Assembly: GCA_021234155.1 (NCBI GenBank) | Contig: JAJEKV010000643.1 | Location: 62,001 to 126,000, forward strand | Length of the DNA: 64,000 nt | Source: Isoetes taiwanensis | Taxonomy: Eukaryota > Streptophyta > Lycopodiopsida > Isoetales > Isoetaceae | Direction: 5' to 3' | In this document: one piece after another, positions 35,426-46,775 of the stretch | Position numbering within the stretch: the first letter of the stretch is position 1 | Layout of the letters: every line of letters starts with the position of its first letter | The notes under the pieces: model-generated | Told to the model about the DNA's origin: nothing | Seen by the model: only the letters and a program-made list of their open reading frames with translations | The model's database searches: none | Translations under genes and position numbers: made by a program

Positions 35426-38307
35426 TGTAGAGTATAACACGTTGATATTCCTTAGCAATGTTCAAATCTTCGTTGTATGGATATGGAAATATGTGGTGAA
35501 TCCATGAGTTTCTCTATCCTCATTTATATCTAGTCTTATTTTTTGTTCGGACGCATGATATTATTGTTATTATATTATATTAATAATAAAATGATACAAG
35601 ACCTTCTTACATCTCTTCAATAGGCTAGACGAGAAATATTTATACCACATCCACAAGGGATGGTGGGTAAGGTAAAACAAATGTAGTATTTGATCAAAGG
35701 TAGCTCTACTTCTTCTCTGTTAGTCCTGATACTATAGCAGGCCCAATCCCTTTTCCTAAAAGATAAGTACTTGAAGGCAAACCTATACTTCTTCTTAGAA
35801 AAAATGGATACTAGAGAAGCAGCCCTTGAATCTTTCCACCTATTTGAGGCACTTTACTCATTCCTTCAAAGTGAATGTCAAAGGTCTCTCCTAGACCAAA
35901 TAGAATAAACTGCCCAAAAAACCTGCCAAAATAAGGTTCTACCATAGGTGAGTGTCTTCTAGATCAAAGCAAATATAGAGAACAGAATAAGTTCTGGAAC
36001 TGTAACTATTTTACGCTCCCACCCAAAGATGCAGAGCACTTGAAGAGGCTGGGAGAGTTAGTTTCATCCTGTGCGTTAACTAGGCCTGGACTAATTCTCA
36101 ATAGTAGAGGTACTACAAGAGGCTACTCCATATTCCCACTACAATGGATGTCTCGCAATGATATGTAGAGAACATATTTCAGCCATGCATTTTCCCAAAT
36201 GTTTCTAAGATGTTGTTCTATGAGCACTAATTCCCACTCGGTAGACACTAGAAGTATTCCCTTAGTCCTCATTCATAAACTTATTCGGCTGGAGCGATGG
36301 GTGTAGAACCCATCTCTTCTATGTATAGTACCTGGGAGCACCGTAGCCACACATTCCATATTGTTCCTTTAACTGAGAGTGGAAATACAAACTTAAATAC
36401 ATGAACCCAAATTCATTACAAGAATCCATCGCTCATACATTCACTCACTCACCATCGACAATGCCAATCTATGGCATTGGGGCAAATGTATAGTGGCTTG
36501 ATACTTTGTTCAGTTGTCTGATTTATTTATGTGAGGATGTGCTTGGAGCAAAAATTTGCAACAAAAAAGGGGGGTTGAGAAAAGAACGAGAGGTCTAATG
36601 TTAATTTCTCATACCCGCTAATTCATTGGTATCTTTCTTGTTACCAATTCTGTATCGAAGTGTCATCGTGGTTTGTGATCAGTAGTTTTACTGATGGGGG
36701 TATTTGAGTAGGAATAGTGTAGGACTTAAAGGGTTCAAACAAAGACTATGAAAATGATACATTCTTGAGGAGGGCCCCCGAGGGGGAGGGGATTTTACTT
36801 CATGCCAATATGTAGCATTATAACAGGGGGTTGTTTTTGTATTTTTGTACTTTTTTTCCTAAGGTTTTTATATGATTTGATGATAGTATTCTATGAGACG
36901 TACTAATCGGTACATCTAGAGTGCACATACGCTCACTTTAATTTTTGTGACACTTTCTAATGGTTGAATCCATAAATATTGATATATATCAATCTTGTTA
37001 ATTTGGAAGTTTCCGGTTTGCCTAAAAATATTTTGGAATTTTTTTTTAAATCAATTTCCTATGATTTTAAGATTTGTGGTCGCCGAAAAACTTTTTCGGT
37101 TTCCAAAAATCGTATCTTCTATGATTTTTTTTCCCTTGATTTCCAATCTTATCTGATAGAGGGCACGAGGGCATGCCACACACAGTGACACAGGAGCTCG
37201 CATGCATTACATAATCGAAATTCATGCATCGAAATTCATAAATACACGACATTCATGAATGCGCTTTTACACGATTCGGGGCTTTTTCACAGTCGGAAAG
37301 GTCGGAGTCGGATGGCCGGTTAAGCAGGTTATGGAGGCCAGCTTATCCAGAATTGCTTATCCAGGATTCAAATACATGTCTTCTTCTAATTTCTAATTTC
37401 TTCTATTTTTGTTTGAATATTTTCACGCAGGCTCTGATGCGAATTTTTTTTACCAGATCTCTCAACCAGATTTAATGCAATACAAGATTTGTTGGTGCAG
37501 ATGCATCATTCCCAAAGTATGCCATAGATCTTTCCTTCGTTGTTTCAGGAATTGCTTCCCTATCATTAGGTAGTAGGATCCAAAAATCGCTCTTAGATTC
37601 AGAAACGTTTTTGTGGGCTGTGTTGCCATCTTCTATGTTGCGTTGCTCTTTGTCCTTTGTCCAGGTTTTGTGTTTGATGTTGATGTATTTGTAATGGTCA
37701 TCTTACTTTCTTTTTATCTTTCATCAGGTATGTACAAAGAAGCTTCTCAATTCTTCTTGAAGAAAATGGAATTTTGTATCATTCTCTTTCCATAGATTCT
37801 CTTTTGCATGGATCCATCAAGAGGCTTCTGATTCAAGGTACTAAGTCACGTTCCTTTGTGCGTGTTACAAGTTCTATGATGGTTTCATTTTACTACTATG
37901 CAATTATCTTCGTTACTGTGATATGCTTTTGCTTTCTCTAGAAACCAACTTTGTTGCACCTTCCTCTAATTTCTGTTATTCGCAAGCAACAGAGCAAGAT
38001 GTTGGTGTAACCAAGGGAAGTTCCATTATCTTAGAGCTCCTTTTCTCTAATTTGATTTTTCTTTTTAAAGCAAATGCATATTGTTTATATGCTTGGGCAT
38101 AAGCTTTCTAACATCATGCCGGATATTGTACACCTTATGCTTGATGGGGGATATATTATGTCTCCAAAGAGCTCTTACTGCTTCCAATCATGGTCTTCAC
38201 AATGATATTTGTTGTGTTCTAATGCAGCTCATGATTGATTGGGAGGCCTCAATTCCAAGCTAATAGATGTTTCTTCTGGTAATATTGGGTCCTTTTAGAT
38301 ATTCTTA
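35426..38307. other. Non-coding interior DNA
   Basis: No gene was recognised. The part around 37260-37900 has splice-like and untranslated-region-like sequence, possibly from another captured gene, but no protein motif. Confidence 0.4.
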
Positions 38308-40915
38308 TGAACTATTGGTTGTATTCCTGCTGCATCCACTAATGTTTATGAATTGCAAGTTGAACTATTGGTTGTATTCTTCACAGATCCACTAATGTTT
38401 ATGAATTGCAAGTTTACTGTATTTGTGACGATTGATATCTATTCTAGGATGTGCTTCTCCTTTGAGATGAATTTCATACTATGCTTGACAAAGAGTTTGT
38501 TTACCTTCCTATTGTTGACTAAGTTGTTATGCGCATGATCAAAATCTTAAAAATTGTTCTTGATCTAACCCGGTTTACTGATTGGCAAATAATTATATAT
38601 GCGGATGTGTTTGCCAAGCCCCGTGGCAAGAATGAATGCTGCCTTGACCCGGGTATGTTTCTTTCCCAAAGTCTTTTGTATGCTACTATTGCATAAGAAT
38701 CTGACGATCTCTCTTATAGGCACAATTTCTAAGCAGTTGATATATATGATATCGAATATTTAATGTTGTAGAAGAACCTCTACTCATCACGTGTCTCCTC
38801 TTTCTAGATTCGGCTCTTCAACTAGCGGCACAAGAGACTCACATGCAACTCCCCCGAAATGCTTGGTGAGTACACAAATTCCTAAAATATTGGAGCTAAA
38901 TAACTTTATTCCGTCATCCATTCATCTGCTTCATCTTCACATCTGCTCTTTGCATGTCTCTGTCCCATGTAAACATCAAATTGATTTGCCCTCTAGGGAA
39001 GGCGCATTTCTTCTTTGCTCATTTTGTTTTGATTGTTTTTGAATCAGATTAAGCCCATTGTCAAAGGGGGGAAAGTACCTGCTTTTGAAAGCCCCTGCTG
39101 CAGCAAAACCAACTCTGCAACCATGATGAGAGGCGCAAGGTAATTATTAGTTGTTTTCTTTGTAATATTTGTCTTTGCCCTAAAGTAACGGTCGATATAT
39201 CTTTGTTTATATCCTTCATAGAAATAACGCCACCACATAGCAGTTCACACCTTAAATAAATCATTCAAGATGGATGAGAAATGATGCAGACATACACCAT
39301 CTGAACATTGTTGCATGCTTCATATCATCTTAAACATCTGAACATTGTTGCATGCTTCATATCATCTTAAACATAAAAGGAAAGTACCAGCGGATTGTGG
39401 ATCCTAAACTCATGGTGATAAACTAAGTTGTATTTGCTATTTGCAGAAAAAGGCCACCCCACTCTATTGTGCTATCATATTTATTGTATGGCTACCTATG
39501 TGCTTTTAAAGCTCCTGCTGCAGAAGACAGTGTTTTGGAAGTTGCCAAGGAGCTGCAAAGTCTTATGCTAGATAGGCTTTATGTTTGCAATTGAAACTCA
39601 TGGATGCATATCCGTTGCATTTTTTGTGTTTTCCCCCAGACTTTCTCTGTGCAACTTTGGAGCCATTCACATCTAATACGTATCTCTTGAGCTTTCTCCG
39701 GTGTCTTTATCTCTTGAGCTTTCTCCGGTGTCTTTAAACACGTTATTTAATATCATAAGCCATGTAAGGTGCCTCCAAATGTCAAATACTGCCGATACAA
39801 TCCCGTATGTGCAGGATCGTGGTTGATATGACTATAATGTATTTTGTTGAATAACAATATGACTCTTTAAACCAGTTGAAATTCTAGACGCGAGATTACC
39901 AAGCAATTTCACTATATATCTTGCTTTTGTATTTCATCAAAACCCTATGACAAAAATATGCTAGGAAAGCCACAACATGACTTGATGAATGTATGATCCA
40001 TTTGTACTATTTATGTATGCAGTTGCTTTTGCTAGGTTGTAATTCCTACTACTAAAAATGTCAAGCTTTCATGCATGGGAAAGATTAGTCCATTCCACGT
40101 AGACACCAGTAAATTACAGTTCAAAGGACCTTGCCTGCATTTCAAAGGACCTTGCCTGCATTTCAAATCTATTGTTGGAACATTACAAGGTGCTTGCAAC
40201 CTCATGTTTTGCAAGCCATTGTCAAGCCATTGCTGTATTTTATTGGCACATACCCTACATATGAACGCGAACTAGAATTTTACTTTCAAAGGATTGAGAC
40301 TCCAGATTATAACATTTTGGATGCTATGTCTTCTGTGAAGAATTCCCAACACCCACAAGATGAGGCTGACCAATGCATAGTGTGATCTTCTATACAACCA
40401 GTTACGTATTGGGAGGGCATCATCATCTTGGCTACTTAATAGCCATGTTTTCCTGATAGAAATTCAAGTATCATCAACTGCCAAGGTCAGAGACACTATC
40501 AACTATGTATACACAAGATGCAGAGAAAGACTAGCTTTAAGAGATGCTTTTGATTTCTAAATGGCGCCATATAATAATAGCTGTTAGAAATTCATACAGT
40601 CGAATCTTAATGTTGTAACCATGCACCTGTATGCTTGGGCAACCAACCACAACAACAAATGGTGCTACCCTTGGCATAGCATGGTGAGTAATTGTTTTGC
40701 CCTTAGGTTTTATACGTAGTAGAGTAATGGACATCTAAACCATTAATTAACTTTGTCATTGCATCGTACATGCTTTTTCCTCTCTTAAACCATGCAACAA
40801 CTATCAATATTATAGGTTTCTTTTGATAAACATTACACTCAAAGGGACCATTATGTTTGAAGACTTAGGAAATGACCAATGATGGTCTGAACACTTAGGA
40901 AATGACCAATGATGG
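38308..40915 (+). repeat. Cluster of five short tandem duplications
   Basis: Doubled units are: 53 bp at 38308-38413 (TGAACTATTGGTTGTATTC start), 37 bp at 39298-39371 (CATCTGAACATTGTTGCATG start), 27 bp at 39682-39735 (ATCTCTTGAGCTTTCTCCGG start), 21 bp at 40120-40161 (TTCAAAGGACCTTGCCTGC start) and about 29 bp at 40863-40915 (ACTTAGGAAATGACCAATG start). Most pairs are identical or nearly so, hence recent. Between them no gene was recognised. Confidence 0.85.
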
Positions 40916-41111
40916 TTGTGCTAGCTGAACTGACAAACTTAAACTCAAGTAGACAACTTTTCTATTATGGGACACACACTTCTTAAAGTCATTGGCCCAT
41001 GAGAATAAATGACATTCTTTTATATTACAAGTACTCTAATTAATCTTTTTCTAGCCAACATGTCAACAAAACACCACAACACAAGTACATTGTGCATATA
41101 TATACAACTTC

Positions 41112-42022
41112 ATGACTACTTACTTAAAAATGTACTTAAAAATGAATTCAATGTTGATGAAACTAAGGGCCCAAGTTTTTGATAGCAAGGGCTTTGAAGG
41201 ACGGAAGCGGATAATCACTCTATATCTCAAAGCGAAGCTTCTATGGGAGATAGTGGATGGGAGTGATCTGGCTCCAAAGATTTCTGATGAAAAAGATCCT
41301 AATCAGCAAAAGGATCTTCCCCTGTGGAAATAGAAAGATAGTAAAGCATTAGCTTGAATAGCCATGTCCAAGAATCAACTCCAACTGGTTCGTAGTGAAT
41401 TCAATCATGGCAGCAAACACCTGTGGGACTTTCTTAATGAAAGATATGGAAAGAGGTCTGAGATTGAGGTTATGCAACTGCACACCTAGCTTGAAGACTA
41501 TTGAATGCAAGACGGGGAAGATCTCCATCAGCACGTTGCAAAATTGCAAGAGATGTTTGACCTTCTTGCAGATGTTGGAGATGAACACATCCTCTCCAAT
41601 GTGCAAAAGAAACTTCGCCTATACAAATCCCTACCATCTTCTTGGGGAAATGCTATGGATCTAATGCTCCTAAGCAAAAAAGGAATTTCTTAGAAATTGT
41701 CGAATATTTGTTTGAGATCTCTCTCATGCGTAAGGAACATGATGTTGGAGACAAAAAGCCTGAACAGGTTTATCTTTCTCAACAAAAAGGCAAGCCTGCA
41801 TCTAATGATAGAAAAGCCTTTTCTGGACGTTCCAATGTCCATATCAACAAGGACCAGTGTCGGATATGCATGAGTTTCGGCCATTATGCCTTTCAGTATC
41901 CCAACAAGTCTCAGAAATCATCTACGTGTGCCACTTCCACTCCTATCTCTTCTGCCTCCACCAAACCGGGTTCGCATGCAGCCAACCTTGTGGGGAGTAT
42001 TCCTTTTTTTCCACATTCATAA
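41112..42022 (+). pseudogene. Ty1/copia Gag remnant
   Basis: The frame shows FEGRKRIITLYLKAKLLWEI, KNQLQLVRSEF, LNERYGKRSE, then GEDLHQHVAKLQEMFDLLAD and KKLRLYKSLPSSW. This matches the copia-type Gag (UBN2/retrotran-gag) fold. A zinc knuckle reads CRICMSFGHYAFQY, with tyrosine where the last cysteine should be. Stops at 41331-41333 and near 41355 and 41490, and a frame change near 41690, break it. No protease, integrase or RT follows, so only a gag relic remains inside the CACTA region. Confidence 0.82.
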
Positions 42023-43167
42023 ATATTTAGAAGTCCATCAAACTTTGTGATGTTATAATTAAATTTGCACTAAGTATTTAGTATGTTAGTCTATCTACTA
42101 CTTAAAGACATGCTTTATCTGTGGAACTACCAAACGCTTTGTGACGAATGTGGATGCTTCATTTATTTGGTTGAACTTGCAAGTGCTACTTACAAAACAA
42201 TTGATCCATTTTATGACGTATACCCTTCATATAGGCACATGTGTGCAAGAACTCTCCATGGACCATTTCTCTATTCTATTCTTCAATGGCCCATTGTATC
42301 CATCAACACCCATATTCCATTCTATATTAAACAATCACATTATAAACAACTTCAACGTCACACACATCCATGGCCCACTACCTCAAATTCAATAGAAAAG
42401 AAGAGACTTGACCATAATAGACATATTGGCCACTGGGATTAGATTAATGTGTTACTTGCATTTGTCAATGTTACTTCAATTTCCTCAACATTACCATGTG
42501 TAGGCATTTTATAGCAACAACACATGCAACACCACCATGTGTAAGCTCTATGGCAACAAGATCCCATGCATTTATAAGAAATCCAATCTTAAATTTGGTA
42601 TATAGGCATCCCGTCACGACTCCAATATGATAACATTATTTGACATCTAAAGGGATGTCCAAAGAGGTGGGCTAGCAGTGTCAGCAGTTACTACGACAAC
42701 AAATATTTGCGCCATGATTTTACCTCAATATTGTTACTAATATTATAACAAGTTAAAAATAGAAAACATAAAGAAATATCCCATCTCTTTTCAAAGAAGT
42801 TCCACAACTATAATGCATTTTATTGGATGGCAACTACATGTTTCTGCATCTAAGGTGTTTCTTTTTGTGGGATGGCAATCAATTGCACAAGAGCTCTATC
42901 CTCTACAAGTTTATGCCACTCTAGCACTCTATGAAAACATGCTTGCAGCATATGCAAGCATCTCATAATTACAAGTAATTCTACTCAACAAATAATGGAG
43001 TTCAAGAATTCTAACTTCCCATGTTAGATACTACTGTTCCAAACTCATAGTTTCATAGATATTTTTTAATGTAGTCGTCATTCATGCTCACCATCTTTCA
43101 ACCACGAGACACTTGGTTTATGAAACAACAAACTCTTCAAATTATTACCTCTTCAAATTATTACTAG
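42023..43167. other. Non-coding interior DNA
   Basis: No gene was recognised; AT-rich, with short frames. Confidence 0.4.
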
Positions 43168-43195
43168 GCCCGGCAACGCCGGGCACCATAACTAG
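43168..43195 (+). mobile_element. Helitron 3' terminus
   Basis: GCCCGGCAACGCCGGGC (43168-43184) forms a perfect 7 bp stem. ACCATAACTAG then T follows, with CTAG at 43192-43195. It is the cleanest of the five ends in this window. The 5' end was not identified. Confidence 0.78.
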
Positions 43196-43930
43196 TTTTT
43201 TATAATTTAAGGTTCTATTCTAACAAAAAGTATTTTTTCCTTGCTTTACATGCAAGGCTCGAGACCCTTCAACTTAGGGTTTTGTTGTGCCCATGCCGTA
43301 TCTGGTTCGGTGAAAGGAAACATCATTCTATTGCTAACACTGCTTTGCGGCTTCTTGCAAGTATGAAGCCGGACTGGATACAGGTTTTTGCCTTAAATAG
43401 TGTTTCTTTTTAGACTGTTTTATGCAAACATAACAGGAGTTCATGGGCATATCGGAACTGTGCCAGATAAACTGCCATGACTTCTTCCTTCAGAGCTGCG
43501 GCTAGATCGAAGCTAAGATATACCGGTTTTGGAGCTGGAGATTGATAAGAGCCACGACAGACATAAATCAGCCTTGCAGGTTCTTGAAATTGCAACTTCA
43601 TAGAAAGAGCCAATTTGGGGCTTAGGGGGCCGGATTTGCATTCAAAGAGGGGCCACAACTGTTTTGATTTCTGGAGATTCTATTGGGTCTTTCTGAGAGT
43701 CGGATATTGTCTCTGAGAGTCGGTTTTTTCCTCAAGCATCAATTCTGCAGAGTTCTTAGCGGGTGTTTTTCGGTCCAAAGGGATCGGCCAGCAGTTGGGT
43801 TGTTTCTTGCCTCAAGCCCGTCAGTCCTGCCATTTATTTTCCATTCAGGTATATTTTCTGCAATTATTTTCAGTGGTCCTTTGCTTGGAATTTGTTAGAC
43901 TTTGTAACTAGTAACCCATGTTGTTTGCAG

Positions 43931-44574
43931 GCCTCAGATTCAGATCTGGTTAGCTATGGCATCTGATGCCCATAATAGACATGATGACTGCATTGCTCTC
44001 TACAAACGTCTTGAGAACACACATCCAATTACGTAAATAAGGAAACAAGCACCGGTTTACTGGATATATATTGGAGGCCCCAAGCTAAAAAATCTCGAGG
44101 ATGAAATAGTTTCTATTCCTCTTCTTGATGCCGAGTATGGCGGTATGTTCGACAGTGCCAATGTAAGAGAAACACAGTAAGCCTCAATTTTGGATCCTAT
44201 TATGCTTGTTTTTTAAAAGGGATAATTATCTAACCCGGAACACAACATTGTACATCAAAGATTTTTTTTTTTTTAAGTGACTGCAAGAATTTTGGCATAA
44301 TTATAAGAGGATATGACATACAACATTTGATAAGAGGAATGAGATGAGATTTATTGTTTGACCGCAGCTCGATAGAACTTGGAGTCAAATGGTAAGGGAG
44401 GGTAAGAAAAGAAGGTACAAGGCTGCAACATCACGTAGTCGGGATTATTTGGAGGATTGGCTAGTATGGAGACCAGCCGTGGGGAACGCAGTCCTTATTT
44501 TTGGGTACATAATACCGAATGATCACCGCCCGGTTGACATTTGTTGGTATCTCTTATGTTCCGTGAATGACAAG
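43931..44574 (+). pseudogene. Captured host gene fragment, two exons of an unidentified conserved protein
   Basis: Exon 1 starts after TTTGCAG and reads QIWLAMASDAHNRHDDCIAL, YKRLENTHP, then a TAA (about 44034-44036), then IRKQA and DEIVSIPLLDAEYGG. It ends near 44176 before GTAAGC. Exon 2 (44368-44574) starts after GACCGCAG and ends before GTATAA; it reads LDRTWSQMVREGKKRRYKAA, then TSRSRDYLEDWLVWRPAVGN. The splice signals and protein-like composition indicate a real host gene, perhaps an organelle-targeted helical-repeat protein, which I cannot name. The in-frame stop and missing remainder mark it as a relic. Confidence 0.6.
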
Positions 44575-45159
44575 GTATAACAGTTGTGTCGTAACTGGGC
44601 CGGGTAAAAAGAAGTCAATATTCTACAATTTAGTTTTATACTTAAATAGCAAATTTGATGTACAAAAACATGTAAATATCAATGCATGGCGTTCTTCTGG
44701 TGTACACAGAATCATATAGACATCAATGCAGTACAAAGGATTTTTTCGATGTTGAACAACATAATGTAAGTTGTTACGATTAGGTTGAAACATTAATTTA
44801 ATAACATTGAGTGCAGTGGACATGGTTATTGTTCATACAATGTATTTATTTGGGTTGGCAATGCATTTAAATACTTGGACTCTACTGTGTATCTTCTCCC
44901 TTTTTAACTAATGATTACCATGCACTCCAAAACTCTTACAGCATCTTGCTCCACTGATGACACTATTGTATCCGCTGGTTGTTATATTCTGAAGTTGCCT
45001 TTGATTCTACTTGCCCATTGTATAACGGTGTATTTGCGTATATTTGGGCGACTCTTGGTATGCAATGGAAATAATTTGTTTGTCTTGATGTTATTGTGTT
45101 TTTTAGTAATTAATATTTAGACCCATAAAGTTTACCTATGTTTGCTTTAGTTAGGGCCC

Positions 45160-45560
45160 GAAGGGCCCAAATTTTTTTTTAATATAACAATCAACACACA
45201 ACTACAATTAACATTATTAACATAAACCATTGCATTTAACACATTTAAATTAAAATCCCCCTTAAACCCCCTTTGGTTTGGGTGCATATTCACACGGGGG
45301 GTTATGTAGGGCAGCGAGAGCCCCAAAAATATATTTACAATACATGTACAAAATTAACACCATTAAGTACATTCTCTCAAACCTTATAGTATTTTGCAAA
45401 CCTTAATATACAGTATACAAAAAATTGTACATGCATACCCCACAAACGAGGATCGCTATGTACGGTCCAGATCTTAGAATAAAGGGCAAATATGCCCATC
45501 CGACAGCTCTCGTTGCCCGGAGTAACCCCCCGTGTGAATATGCACATATAGGCAGCGTGG
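45160..45560. repeat. Interspersed repeat R, copy 2, partly inverted on itself
   Basis: The core at 45240-45310 matches copies at 30120 and 50130. A second, opposite-strand piece at about 45460-45560 (AAAGGGCAAATATGCCCATCC, then GTTGCCCGGAGTAACCCC and CGTGTGAATATGCAC) pairs with sequence of copy 1. One edge has GGGCCCGAAGGGCCC, which can form a hairpin next to a T-run. Confidence 0.65.
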
Positions 45561-45571
45561 TATATGAGGAG

Positions 45572-45669
45572 GTTAACCCTCCCCTCAAGCAAATTATGGG
45601 AAATAAACCCTCGAGGCCGGCAGGCCGAGAGGGTTTGTTTCCCATAATTTGCGAGAGGGGAGGGTTGAC
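45572..45669. repeat. 98 bp foldback with about 45 bp arms
   Basis: GTTAACCCTCCCCTC pairs with GAGGGGAGGGTTGAC at the outer ends; AAATTATGGGAAAT pairs with GTTTCCCATAATTT further in; the tip is GAGGCCGGCAGGCCGAG. Only a few mismatches interrupt the stem. It could be a small foldback transposon or a hairpin RNA source. Confidence 0.85.
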
Positions 45670-45803
45670 TTCCCTTAACCACTAGTCCGAGCAAGTTGAA
45701 GCCAACTGGTGCAGAACAGAAACAGAGATGCAGATGGGGGAGAGATAGATGGTGGATTAAGAAGCTTCAAGAGCTTAATACAGAATACAACGGCCTTCAT
45801 TCT

Positions 45804-45930
45804 GGCAGAGCAGAGGATGAAACGGATCTGCCTTTCATATTAGCCATTAGTTGGAAGGGTCGAGCAGAGGATGAAACAGATGGCAGAGCAGAGGATGAAA
45901 CGGATCTGCCTTTCATATTAGCCATTAGTT
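45804..45930 (+). repeat. Direct duplication of about 50 bp with a partial third copy
   Basis: GGCAGAGCAGAGGATGAAAC plus GGATCTGCCTTTCATATTAG occurs at about 45804 and again at about 45880, with the first part repeated once more between them. The frame 45696-45962 stays open across it, but it shows no known motif and I do not call it a gene. Confidence 0.75.
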
Positions 45931-46509
45931 CCAAAGTTGAAAAGAATGTCAGAAAGAAATAAAAGGACTTTTACATCGTCTATTTTTGCTGCGTTGATTT
46001 CAGGGGCAAGAAGCGTAGTCGATTGGCAGGTAACTGCCGCCCGATCCAACATAGCTCTACAAAGAAAAATCTGCGAAAACTTTGCATCAATCTACGAAAA
46101 CTTTGCATCAATCTGCGATAAAAATGCAAATACACTTAAAAAATGAAAATAAAAAGTCGGCATTTGACCTGACCCCAAATCTGACAGAAAGAAGGAAAAT
46201 AACGAGCCCAGAGATGGTGGACGGCTGAATCCCTTCCAGAAAAGAAAATGCGGAAATGGAGCTGGATGGATTGAAGAAAAGATTGAAGAAAAGGGGCAAG
46301 AACTGCTGTGGCGGATAGCTATGCCCAGTAGCTATGGCGGAAACAGAGCTCATGCGGTGATTATGGCAGTAATCTTCCGAATATTCTTTAGGAGATGAAT
46401 ATTCGAAGAGTTATTGTAGTAATCATTGGAATATTATTTCGGAGAAGAATATTCTATCAGTGATGCATAATAACCTTATTGCAATCCGACGACAGGCAAC
46501 GGTCCGATC

Positions 46510-46775
46510 AGGTTAACTTGCAAGGACTAGTGGTTAAGGTAGAGATCATATCTTCCTATCACCTCCCACACACTAGTTCCTTAGCAATGTGGTCTCGAGT
46601 TCGAGACCGCCCAGAATCGCACTCGATACTGTTGGGGGTCAAATCCCAACAGACGCAATATAAGGTGGTTGGGGGCAGGGCCCAACCAAGCAATGTAGTG
46701 TGGTGTGTGGTCACATGTCCAGTTGGATGCTGCCTAGTGGCGTGACGTTAAAACTACTATCTATCTATATGTGAA
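46510..46775 (+). mobile_element. tRNA-derived SINE-like copy
   Basis: The head has GGACTAGTGGTTAAGG (A-box-like). About 70 bp on, GTCTCGAGTTCGAGACCGCC holds a B-box-like GAGTTCGAGACC. The tail is CTATCTATCTATAT. The head also occurs on the opposite strand at 45671-45695 (TTAACCACTAGTCCGAGC), next to the 98 bp foldback, so the two lie as an inverted pair. The A-to-B distance is longer than in a tRNA, which is tolerated in SINEs. Confidence 0.5.
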
